A stretch of 21,022 nucleotides of DNA, from positions 1 to 21,022 of the forward strand of contig JABDJU010000106.1 in assembly GCA_013003325.1 (NCBI GenBank), written 5' to 3'. The position numbers were made by a program, and so were the translations under genes. Positions 7,358-13,940 of this stretch are shown here, piece after piece (the stretch's first letter is position 1; every line of letters starts with the position of its first letter). The DNA is from Acidimicrobiales bacterium. GTDB lineage: Bacteria; Actinomycetota; Acidimicrobiia; Acidimicrobiales; SZUA-35. Below the pieces are notes generated by a model. It searched no databases, had not been told where the DNA came from, and saw nothing but the letters and a program-made list of their open reading frames with translations.

Positions 7358-8443
7358 ATGGCAGAGACAACGTCGATTATCGAAGTCCGAAAGGGCGAGC
7401 TCCACGAGGCACGGGTCAGCGAGGAGGAGCAAGTCTCGCTCGCCGATGGGCAGGCTCGGCTCACGGTTGACTCGTTCGGCCTCACGGCCAACAACATCAC
7501 CTACGCGGTCTTCGGCGACATGATGAGCTACTGGCAGTTCTTCCCCGCTCCGGGTGGGAGAGATTACGGCGTCGTGCCCGTATGGGGGTTCGCCACGGTG
7601 GCCGAGACCACCGTCGACACCCTCGACGTCGGGGAACGGATCTATGGGTACTTCCCGATGGGACAGAGCCTCGTGGTCGAACCCGACCGGATCACGCCGG
7701 CGTCATTCGTCGACCGTTCGGCTCATCGTGCCGACTTGCCGGCCGCCTACAACAGCTACGTGCGTTGCGTTGGCGACCCCTCCTATGAAGCAGACGGCGA
7801 AGACGCCCGCATGCTCCTCCAGCCGCTGTTCTTCACCGCCTTCCTCATCGACGACTTCCTCGCTGATGCCGACTTCTTCGCCGGCATCCAGGTGGTCGCT
7901 ACCAGCGCCTCGTCCAAGACGGGATTCGGAACTGCCCACCTCCTGCGCAAGCGACCCGGCATAACGGTGATCGGTCTCACTTCTCCCTCCAACCGTGAGT
8001 TCGTCGAGAGCCTCGGCTGCTACGACACGGTCATCGCCTATGACGAGCTCGAGTCACTGCCGGCCGGCCCGACCGTGCTCATCGATTTCGCCGGCAATCA
8101 GAACGTCGTGCGGGCTGTGCACGAGCACTACGGCGACGACCTCAAGCACTCGGCGGTGATCGGCGGCACCCACTGGGACGCTGATCGGCCCGAACCGGCT
8201 CCGATGCCGGGTCCCAAGCAGGAGTTCTTCTTCGCCCCCACGCGCATTCAAGTGCGGGCCAAGGACTGGGGGATGGCCGAACTCCAACGACGGTTGGCCG
8301 CCGAGTGGGCCGCGTTTCTTCCTCTCGCCGACGAGTCGCTCACCGTTCAGCACGTCGATGGGCTGGAGCGAGGAATCGATGTGTACCTCGAGGTGCTGAG
8401 CGGCCGGACCAGCCCGTCGGTCGCTCACGTGATCCGACCCTGA
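7358..8443 (+). CDS. DUF2855 family protein
   Basis: A 361-residue protein recognised as DUF2855. The middle resembles the medium-chain dehydrogenase/reductase fold. VWGFATVAETTVDTLDVGER and IYGYFPMGQSLVVEPDRI look like the GroES-like half. VVATSASSKTGFGTAHLLRK followed by VIGLTSPSNREFVESLGCYD looks like a nucleotide-binding half with an SxSSKT loop in place of GxGxxG. No zinc ligands are apparent. An NAD(P)-dependent oxidoreductase role is inferred; the substrate is unknown. The start is supported by the TAGGGT hexamer six bases upstream and by similarity to the remnant at 3520. It is divergent from DUF72 across a 63-base gap and ends exactly against the convergent AzlD gene, with no spacer. 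Confidence 0.85.
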   Translation: MAETTSIIEVRKGELHEARVSEEEQVSLADGQARLTVDSFGLTANNITYAVFGDMMSYWQFFPAPGGRDYGVVPVWGFATVAETTVDTLDVGERIYGYFPMGQSLVVEPDRITPASFVDRSAHRADLPAAYNSYVRCVGDPSYEADGEDARMLLQPLFFTAFLIDDFLADADFFAGIQVVATSASSKTGFGTAHLLRKRPGITVIGLTSPSNREFVESLGCYDTVIAYDELESLPAGPTVLIDFAGNQNVVRAVHEHYGDDLKHSAVIGGTHWDADRPEPAPMPGPKQEFFFAPTRIQVRAKDWGMAELQRRLAAEWAAFLPLADESLTVQHVDGLERGIDVYLEVLSGRTSPSVAHVIRP

Positions 8444-8749
8444 CTAGGCGATAGCCCTCAGTGCCGCCGTCGTTGCCGCCGCCGCGACGACGATCACGAT
8501 GAACGGCGCTTTACGCCACACGAGTACACCAGCGACGGCCAAGCCGGCGAGCCGCTCATCGATCACCAACGACTTCCCGTCGGCGATCGAAAGCTGCACG
8601 ATCACCGCACAGATGACCGCCGCCGGAATCAGCGAGGCCGCTTGGGCCAGGACCGGCCGACGGTCGAGCAGGGGACCGACGAGAAACATGCCCGCGAGTC
8701 GCTGACCCCACACGCCGGCGGCCAACGCCACGATCGCCACGGTTGTCAC
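8444..8749 (-). CDS. azlD: AzlD family branched-chain amino acid exporter subunit
   Basis: A 101-residue membrane protein with four hydrophobic stretches, the size and pattern of AzlD (AzlD/LivH-like small subunit). It begins MTTVAIVALAAGVWGQRLAG and contains LAQAASLIPAAVICAVIVQL, RLAGLAVAGVLVWRKAPF and a C-terminal alanine/valine-rich segment; the W-RKAPF-type turn before the last helix is typical. Start is the GTG at 8749, which overlaps the AzlC stop in GTGA, so the two are translationally coupled. With AzlC it should form an inner-membrane exporter of branched-chain or related amino acids; the exact substrate is not shown. A longer open frame reaching 9298 is only AzlC read out of phase. 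Confidence 0.87.
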   Translation of the reverse strand: MTTVAIVALAAGVWGQRLAGMFLVGPLLDRRPVLAQAASLIPAAVICAVIVQLSIADGKSLVIDERLAGLAVAGVLVWRKAPFIVIVVAAAATTAALRAIA

Positions 8750-9336
8750 GTAACGTCGTTTCGCTCGAGGGCGATCGCAGCGGCGACACCACCGACACTC
8801 AGAATGATCGGGATCCCGGCGGGGGCAACAGGAATGAGCAGCCCGCAGATCAGCGCCCCGACAGCGCCTGCCACCAGGCCGTTGCGGGTTCGCAAGGCAT
8901 TGCCAACGATCGCCAGAAGGGCGGCCGGGAACAACGCATCGATACCGAACCGTTGGGTGTCGCCCATGACATCGCCGAGGAACGTGCCGACGGTGATGCC
9001 GATGAACCAGCCGACCATCATTGCCAAGGTTGCTGCCCAAAACGCTCGCTTGGCCCGGGAGCGATCCGGCTGGGCCAAGCCGAGCCCTGCGTTGATGTCG
9101 AAGGCATGAACCGCGGCCACCGCCTTGAGCAGCACTCCATCCCTGAAGATCCGGGTGATCGCCACGGCGAGGATGCCGAACCGAGATGCGACGATCCAGC
9201 CCGCCGCGATCGCGGCCAGCTCGGAGCCGCCAGCCTGCACCACCGCCAAATAGGCGAACTGGCTGGTTGCGCTGTAGATCACGGCGCTGGCGATCCAAGC
9301 CCTCCTCAGCGACGTGCCGGCGTCGAGCAGGATCAC
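8746..9336 (-). CDS. azlC: AzlC family branched-chain amino acid exporter, N-terminus uncertain
   Basis: A 196-residue membrane protein of the AzlC family: SLRRAWIASAVIYSATSQFA corresponds to the family's motif around the second helix (S-x-x-x-x-A-x-x-Q-F), followed by VASRFGILAVAITRIF and several further helices ending LSVGGVAAAIALERNDVT. AzlC proteins usually run about 230 residues and have another helix before this point. The same frame stays open upstream and encodes a plausible one (LLTIALTFLALGITTQVILL, about 9339-9380) after a polar segment. No ATG, GTG or TTG exists in that frame between there and the divergent exonuclease gene, so the GTG at 9336 is the first standard start. Either a rare start is used upstream or the gene has lost its start. 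It is the large subunit of the AzlCD exporter. Confidence 0.8.
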   Translation of the reverse strand: MILLDAGTSLRRAWIASAVIYSATSQFAYLAVVQAGGSELAAIAAGWIVASRFGILAVAITRIFRDGVLLKAVAAVHAFDINAGLGLAQPDRSRAKRAFWAATLAMMVGWFIGITVGTFLGDVMGDTQRFGIDALFPAALLAIVGNALRTRNGLVAGAVGALICGLLIPVAPAGIPIILSVGGVAAAIALERNDVT

Positions 9337-9461
9337 CTGCGTCGTGATGCCGAGGGCGAGGAAGGTGAGGGCGATCGTGAGAAGATCGCTTCGGCTCGGG
9401 AGTGGGGGAGATGTGACCCTAGCGATGAGCGACTCCCACCATGGGATCGATACTAAGCAGT

Positions 9462-9467
9462 TAGCTT
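9462..9467 (+). promoter_or_regulatory. -10 hexamer of leaderless exonuclease transcript
   Basis: TAGCTT, then GGATGC, then GTG at 9474. The spacing matches the other leaderless starts and there is no Shine-Dalgarno sequence, which favours this GTG as the true start. Confidence 0.5.
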
Positions 9468-9473
9468 GGATGC

Positions 9474-10361
9474 GTGGGAATCGAAGTGCACCTCGTCGAC
9501 GGGACCTACGAACTGTTCCGTCAGTTCTTCGCCCCCGGGCGTCCGTCTCGGCGGAACGCCAACGGTCTCGAGGTCGGCGCCGCCAGAGCGGTGGTCAGGA
9601 ACCTGTTCGGCATGCTCGAAGAGGGGGTGACCCATCTCGGAATCGCGACCGACCATGTGATCGAGAGCTTCCGCAACGATCTGTATGCGCCCTACAAAGA
9701 CGGATCCGGGATCGAGCCGGAGATCAAAGACCAGTTCGAGCCGCTCGAACTGGCCATCGAGGCGTGTGGCTTCGCGCTGTTCCCGATGGTCGAGTTCGAG
9801 GCCGACGATGGCATGGCATCGGCCGCCGCGGTCGCCGCCGCTGACCCCAACGTGGATCGAGTGCTGCTGTGCACCGCCGACAAAGATCTCGCCCAATCGG
9901 TACGGGCCGGTCGGGTGCTTCAGCTCGATAGCCGACGCAACCGGCTTTTCGATGTTGCCGACGTGATCGAGAAGTTCGGCGTGCCGCCGGAGTCGATCCC
10001 CGATTGGCTGGCTCTCACCGGCGACTCCGCCGATGGATTCCCCGGATTGAAAGGATGGGGAGCCAAGTCGTCAGCCGCCGTCCTCGCCCACTACGGCAGC
10101 ATCGAGAACATTCCCGCTCACCATGGCCAATGGGAGGTGACGGTGCGGGGTGCGGCCAAGCTGTCCGAGACCTTGCGCGACAACATCGCCGATGCGCTGT
10201 TGTTCAAGAAGCTGGCAACCCTCGATGAGTCGGCCCCCACGATCTCAACGGTCGAGGAACTGCGCTGGACCGGACCGACCGACGCCATCGCAGAAGCGGC
10301 CGAACTGCTGGTGGCGCCCGACATCGTCACTCGAGCCGAGCGGCTGGCGGGCAACCGTTGA
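9474..10361 (+). CDS. 5'-3' exonuclease / flap endonuclease (Pol I N-terminal-like)
   Basis: A 295-residue stand-alone member of the FEN/5'-3' exonuclease family (COG0258). The acidic metal-binding residues are in place: D9 in HLVDGT, the ATDHVIESFRNDLYAPYK region that corresponds to the FD-x-F-R-x-x-x-x-x-x-YK motif, FEADDGMA, LLCTADKDLAQ, and LTGDSADGFPG followed by the helix-hairpin-helix stretch GWGAKSSAAVLAHYGS. It should remove 5' flaps or RNA primers and act in DNA repair or Okazaki fragment processing. Start GTG 9474 puts D9 at the usual distance from the N-terminus. The stop overlaps the TTG start of the GNAT gene in TTGA. Actinobacteria often carry such a separate FEN in addition to Pol I; here it lies near a LigC/Prim-PolC-type pair. 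Confidence 0.9.
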   Translation: MGIEVHLVDGTYELFRQFFAPGRPSRRNANGLEVGAARAVVRNLFGMLEEGVTHLGIATDHVIESFRNDLYAPYKDGSGIEPEIKDQFEPLELAIEACGFALFPMVEFEADDGMASAAAVAAADPNVDRVLLCTADKDLAQSVRAGRVLQLDSRRNRLFDVADVIEKFGVPPESIPDWLALTGDSADGFPGLKGWGAKSSAAVLAHYGSIENIPAHHGQWEVTVRGAAKLSETLRDNIADALLFKKLATLDESAPTISTVEELRWTGPTDAIAEAAELLVAPDIVTRAERLAGNR

Positions 10362-10840
10362 TCAGGGACTTCACCGAGTCAGACGCCGAGGCGGTCATGG
10401 CGCTCAACGCCGCCAACGTCCCCGAAGTGGGTCCGATGGATCGGGATCGCCTCGACCACCTGATCGCCGAGTCGTTCCTCTTCGCGGTGATCGAACTGGA
10501 TGGAGCGGTCGAGGGCGTTCTGGTGGTGATGGTCGATGGCGGTGCCTACCGATCGCCGAACTATCGGTGGTTCTCAGATCGCCATCCCGAGTTCATTTAC
10601 GTCGACAGGATCATGCTGTCGCCCGCCACCAGGGGGCGGGGCTTCGGTGATCGGTTGTACGAGCGGGTCGCCGCCGCCGGCCGAGCTGCCGGCAAACCCG
10701 TGATGTGTGCTGAGGTGAACACCGTGCCTCCCAATCCTCGAAGCTCCAGGTTCCATGAGCGGTTTGGCTTCGTCGAGGTCGGTCGGCAGCGACCGTACGG
10801 AACCGAAGAGGAGGTTGCCCTGCTCGAACTGCCGTTGTAG
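10358..10840 (+). CDS. GNAT family N-acetyltransferase
   Basis: A 160-residue GNAT acetyltransferase. The acetyl-CoA pyrophosphate loop is ATRGRGFGDRLYERV (Q/RxxGxG), preceded by the beta strand FIYVDRIMLS. The C-terminal region EVNTVPPNPRSSRFHERFGF supplies the usual N-x-x-S-xx-F/Y-x-x-x-GF pattern. It resembles the COG3818 type of predicted acetyltransferases; the acceptor is unknown. The only sensible start is TTG at 10358, which overlaps the exonuclease stop in TTGA, so it is translated by coupling. Co-transcription with a nuclease is clear from the overlap, but I see no functional reason for it. Confidence 0.87.
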   Translation: MIRDFTESDAEAVMALNAANVPEVGPMDRDRLDHLIAESFLFAVIELDGAVEGVLVVMVDGGAYRSPNYRWFSDRHPEFIYVDRIMLSPATRGRGFGDRLYERVAAAGRAAGKPVMCAEVNTVPPNPRSSRFHERFGFVEVGRQRPYGTEEEVALLELPL

Positions 10841-10894
10841 CAAACTCAAATTCTGGTGGGAACAATCACCGGTGCCGATGGGTTTGCACATGAC

Positions 10895-11176
10895 ATGCCT
10901 ACTGCAACCTTCAATGGAGTTGTCCTTGCCCGGTCCGATGCCACCGAAGTGGTGGAGGGCAATCACTACTTCCCGCCCGACAGCGTGAACTGGGACTACT
11001 TCTCGAAGACTGAGCACAGCACGCACTGCCCGTGGAAGGGCGACGCCAGCTACTACACGGTTTCCGCCGCCGGTGAGACCAAAGAAAACGTGGCCTGGCA
11101 ATACGAGGACCCGTTCGAAAAGGCGACCCACATCACCGAGTACGTGGCGTTCTACCCCGCTGTCACGGTCGGGTAG
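10895..11176 (+). CDS. DUF427 domain-containing protein
   Basis: A 93-residue small soluble protein matching DUF427 over its whole length: FNGVVLARSDATEVVEGNHY at the start, FPPDSVNWDYF, then the family's strongest motif HCPWKGDASYYTV, and NVAWQYEDPFEKATHITEYV with AFYP at the end. DUF427 proteins form a small beta barrel and have no assigned reaction. The frame is open back to a GTG at 10856, but the family begins at MPTATFNGVV, so I use the ATG at 10895. Neither start has a good Shine-Dalgarno sequence or clear -10 element. It lies 54 bases after the GNAT gene on the same strand and may be read from the same transcript. Confidence 0.85.
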   Translation: MPTATFNGVVLARSDATEVVEGNHYFPPDSVNWDYFSKTEHSTHCPWKGDASYYTVSAAGETKENVAWQYEDPFEKATHITEYVAFYPAVTVG

Positions 11177-11197
11177 GCAGCGGCCGACACCCCCGGG

Positions 11198-12214
11198 TTA
11201 GGCCTCAGGTGTCTTGGCCCGGCTGGGGTTGACCCGCGACGGCTCGTTCGGCATCTTCGGATACACCGGCGGCCACGGCGCATCCATCAGGCCGGCCTCG
11301 AGGTCGCGCTCGTACCACCCCAGGAGCGGGGTGATGTCTTGGGGGGTTCGATACATCTCCTCCCATGGGTTGCCCTCGGCGGCGACCTTGGCCGGCACCG
11401 TGGCGATGGTGAGATCGTCGGGGGTTACGTCGGCGACCTCGTCCCAGCGCAGCGGGCATGACACCTGCCCGCCGACCCTGGCCCGGGCCGACCACGTGGC
11501 AAACACGGTCTTGTGCGGAGCGTTCTGGTTGAAGTCGATGAAGACTCGTTGACCCCGCTCCTCTTTCCACCATTTCGCGGTGATCGTGTCGGGGAAGCGT
11601 CGCTCCAGTTCGCGGGCCAATGCCACCGCGGCGGCCCGGACCGAGTAACTGTCCCACCCCGGGGCGAGATGGGAGAAGAGATGCAGTCCCCGGCTTCCGC
11701 TCGTCTTGGGGTACACGTCGATTCCGACCTCGGCCAGCACGTCTCTGACCTGGAAGGCGACGGCCTTGATGTGTTCGAGCTTGATGCCCTTGGACGGGTC
11801 GAGGTCGACCCGGAGTTCATCGGTGAACTGCGGTTCGGCGGCGGTGTGGGGCCAGCCGTGAAACCCGAGACAGCCCATGTTCACCGCCCAGGCCACGTGG
11901 GCTATGTCGGCGGCGACGACGGCGTTTGAGGTGGTGCCGTTCGGGGTGGCGACCACGGCGGTCTCCAGCCACTCGGGGGCCCCCTTCGGCACCCGTTTCT
12001 GAAAAAACGACTTTCCGCTCGCCCCGTCCGGGAACCGTTGCATGAGGATCGGCCGACCGCCGATCGCTTTCATCAGCGGGCCCTCGATGGCTCGGTAGTA
12101 CTCGATGAGGTCGAGCTTGGTCTCCCCCCGTTTGGAGAAGAAGACCTTGTCGGGGTTGGAGATCGACACTTCCCGCCCGGCGAGCGCCAGCGTGATCTTC
12201 TCCGAAGCCGCCAT
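11198..12214 (-). CDS. LigD-type primase-polymerase (Prim-PolC-like), stand-alone
   Basis: A 338-residue archaeo-eukaryotic primase-type polymerase domain as in LigD. Metal-binding residues are D137 and D139 (RVDLDPS) and D227 (FIDFNQN); KTSGSRGLHLF (170-180) is the nucleotide-binding segment, and the N-terminal ISNPDKVFF and ILMQRFPDG elements are present. No ligase or phosphoesterase domain is attached. It starts two bases after the ligase gene ends, so the two form one operon with the ligase first. In mycobacteria the equivalent pair (LigC with Prim-PolC, Rv3731/Rv3730c type) has been reported to fill short gaps in base excision repair, in contrast to LigD in end joining. That role is inferred here from gene order; no Ku gene is in the window. 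Confidence 0.9.
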   Translation of the reverse strand: MAASEKITLALAGREVSISNPDKVFFSKRGETKLDLIEYYRAIEGPLMKAIGGRPILMQRFPDGASGKSFFQKRVPKGAPEWLETAVVATPNGTTSNAVVAADIAHVAWAVNMGCLGFHGWPHTAAEPQFTDELRVDLDPSKGIKLEHIKAVAFQVRDVLAEVGIDVYPKTSGSRGLHLFSHLAPGWDSYSVRAAAVALARELERRFPDTITAKWWKEERGQRVFIDFNQNAPHKTVFATWSARARVGGQVSCPLRWDEVADVTPDDLTIATVPAKVAAEGNPWEEMYRTPQDITPLLGWYERDLEAGLMDAPWPPVYPKMPNEPSRVNPSRAKTPEA

Positions 12215-12216
12215 CG

Positions 12217-13299
12217 CTAGCCCTGTGCTGCCAGGACGGTGTCTACCCCAACCGGGATCGGCTCATCCAGTTGGTCGAAGGTGCATTCGTCGGGCCGCTT
12301 GTCGGGCCGCCAGCGCAGGACCTTGGTGACCTCCCGGAATCGACCGCCCAGCGTCGAGCCGTATTTCACCTCCACCACCCGCTCGATCCTGAGCGGCACC
12401 CAACTTCCGTCCCGCTGGGCATTCCATCGGTGTGGCGCCCCCGGCATCTGGGTCGACTGGTGGGCATAGGCCTCGGCCCAGTCTCGCCACGGATGCTGCT
12501 CCATGGCGTCTTCGAGCAGCGGCTCGAGCTCGCCGAGCAACTCGGACCGGCGCTTGGCGGTGAAGCTGGCGGCGACCCCCACGTGGTGGAGGTTCCCCTC
12601 GTCGTCGTAGAGCCCGAGCAGAAGCGAACCGACACCTTTGCCATCCTTGTGAACCCGATAGCCGGCCACTACCGCATCGGCGCTGCGGATGTGCTTGACC
12701 TTGAGCTGTGTGCGCTTGTTCTCGACGTACGGGTCGCCGACCGCCTTGGCGATCAGCCCGTCGAGGCCGGCACCTTCGAACCGGTCGAACCACTCTTTGG
12801 CGGTGACGCGGTCGGTGGTGGTCGGCGTCAGGTACACCGGGGCGGTGGTGCCGGCTAGGGCCTTCTCCAGCAGCGCCCGCCGCTCCCGGTACGGGCGCTG
12901 GCGGAGGTCGTCGTCGCCCAACGCCAGGAGATCGAAGGCGACGAACGACGATGGGATCTCGGCGGCGAGCTTGTTCACCCGGCTCTCGGCCGGGTGAAGC
13001 CGGAGTTGAAGGGCGTTGAAGTCGAGTTCGTTGTTGCGCACGATGATCAGTTCGCCATCGACCACGCAACGTTGCGGCAAGCGGTCCTTGAGCGGCTCGA
13101 GAATCTCGGGGAAGTAGCGGGTCAGAGGCCGTTCGTTCCGAGAACCGAGCTCGATCGAATCACCGTCGCGGAACACGATGCATCGAAACCCGTCCCACTT
13201 GGGCTCGAACACCACTTCGCCGTACTTCGCTTCTTCGGGCAGACCGGCGATTGCTTTGGCCAGCATCGGTTTGATTGGTGGCATCACCGGTAGGTCCAC
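12217..13299 (-). CDS. ligC: ATP-dependent DNA ligase, LigC type
   Basis: A 360-residue ATP-dependent DNA ligase with nucleotidyltransferase and OB domains only. Motif I is EPKWDGFR with the adenylated lysine at K34; motif III-like FVAFDLLAL, motif IV GLDGLIAK and motif V QLKVKHIRSADAVVAGY follow. The C-terminal OB domain carries VVEVKYG and FREVTKVLRWRPDKRPDEC. Length and layout match actinobacterial LigC (about 358 residues) rather than LigB or full LigD. It seals nicks after gap filling by the polymerase encoded directly downstream. The start GTG at 13299 is followed in frame by nearby GTG and ATG codons, but TAGCGT plus six bases stands directly before 13299, which favours it. Confidence 0.9.
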   Translation of the reverse strand: MDLPVMPPIKPMLAKAIAGLPEEAKYGEVVFEPKWDGFRCIVFRDGDSIELGSRNERPLTRYFPEILEPLKDRLPQRCVVDGELIIVRNNELDFNALQLRLHPAESRVNKLAAEIPSSFVAFDLLALGDDDLRQRPYRERRALLEKALAGTTAPVYLTPTTTDRVTAKEWFDRFEGAGLDGLIAKAVGDPYVENKRTQLKVKHIRSADAVVAGYRVHKDGKGVGSLLLGLYDDEGNLHHVGVAASFTAKRRSELLGELEPLLEDAMEQHPWRDWAEAYAHQSTQMPGAPHRWNAQRDGSWVPLRIERVVEVKYGSTLGGRFREVTKVLRWRPDKRPDECTFDQLDEPIPVGVDTVLAAQG

Positions 13300-13305
13300 A
13301 CCTGA

Positions 13306-13311
13306 ACGCTA
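13306..13311 (-). promoter_or_regulatory. -10 hexamer of leaderless ligC-polymerase operon
   Basis: On the minus strand TAGCGT is followed by TCAGGT and the GTG at 13299. This fixes the ligase start and suggests the two-gene repair operon is transcribed without a leader. Confidence 0.55.
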
Positions 13312-13341
13312 CTCGTCGCAGTCCGGCGACAGCGATTGGGG

Positions 13342-13803
13342 TCACAGCTCGTAGTGAGTGGTCTCCAAAACCGTTCGGATCGCGAAGTTCGACTTGAGGC
13401 GGGCCACGCTCGGCAACCGCGAAAGGTGCTCGGCGTGAATCCGCTCGAAGTCTCGCGGGTCAGCTACTGCGAGGTGCACGAGATAGTCGGCGTCACCGGC
13501 CATCAGGTGACACGACATCACCTCAGGACAGGTGAGGACGGCTTTTTCGAACGCAGCGATGTTGTCCATCGACTGGCTGGTGAGGGAGATCTCCACGAAC
13601 ACGTCGAGCGCTCGGTTGATGTGAGCCGGGTTCAACACCGCAACGTAGCCATCGACTACCCCGGCGGCCTCGAGCGACTTGATCCGGCGATGACATGCCG
13701 AAGGTGACAGGCCCACCCGTTCGGCGATGTCGGAGGTGGGTTGCCGGGCGTTCTCTTGAAGCTCTGCCAATATCAATCGATCGATGGAGTCGAGCTGGTT
13801 CAT
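13342..13803 (-). CDS. Lrp/AsnC family transcriptional regulator (AldR-like)
   Basis: A 153-residue regulator with an N-terminal winged helix-turn-helix (NQLDSIDRLILAELQENAR, then DIAERVGLSPSACHRRIKSL) and a C-terminal RAM/effector domain (VFVEISL, VMSCHLMAGDADYLVHLAV) that in this family binds amino acids and builds octamers. It is divergent from alanine dehydrogenase across 137 bases, the same arrangement as mycobacterial aldR-ald. It is therefore probably an alanine-responsive activator of that gene. The frame is open to 13887, but the family begins MNQLDSIDR, so start is ATG 13803. Two identical palindromes lie just upstream (separate entry), one of them 9-16 bases before the start, pointing to autoregulation. 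Confidence 0.9.
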   Translation of the reverse strand: MNQLDSIDRLILAELQENARQPTSDIAERVGLSPSACHRRIKSLEAAGVVDGYVAVLNPAHINRALDVFVEISLTSQSMDNIAAFEKAVLTCPEVMSCHLMAGDADYLVHLAVADPRDFERIHAEHLSRLPSVARLKSNFAIRTVLETTHYEL

Positions 13804-13811
13804 GCACGAAG

Positions 13812-13850
13812 TGTGCACAATTATGCCCGACAGCGCAACATATGTGCACA
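13812..13850. promoter_or_regulatory. Paired palindromes TGTGCACA, likely Lrp/AldR operators
   Basis: TGTGCACA occurs twice, at 13812-13819 and 13843-13850, each extended on the right to TGTGCACAA. The starts are 31 bases apart, three helical turns, so both sites face the same side as expected for an Lrp-type oligomer. A CATAAT on the minus strand (13820-13825) lies between them and a CACACT (13810-13815) overlaps the first, so binding should affect the regulator's own promoter. For the dehydrogenase the sites lie about 65 and 95 bases upstream of its likely -10, an activating position. Confidence 0.6.
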
Positions 13851-13903
13851 AATAGGTGACTTTCGTAGTTGATTTCGCCAGGACCAACGCGTCCAGCCTG
13901 CCC

Positions 13904-13909
13904 TACCGT
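13904..13909 (+). promoter_or_regulatory. Possible -10 of the alanine dehydrogenase gene
   Basis: TACCGT here would start transcription near 13916, leaving a leader of about 25 bases that contains the AGGGGG ribosome site (13930-13935). No good -35 is visible at 17-19 bases, which fits an activator-dependent promoter but also lowers confidence. Confidence 0.35.
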
Positions 13910-13940
13910 GAGGCGTAGAACACCTATCCAGGGGGCTGCT

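Noticed and set aside
8444..9298. 284-residue minus-strand ORF covering AzlD and much of AzlC
   Set aside because: Only its last ~100 residues are AzlD; the rest is AzlC read in the wrong phase (Arg/Gly/Cys-rich, no membrane segments). The GTG at 8749 is the AzlD start.
11198..13299. Ku/LigD non-homologous end-joining operon
   Set aside because: Ligase and polymerase are separate proteins, no phosphoesterase domain and no Ku gene are present, and the gene order fits LigC plus Prim-PolC.
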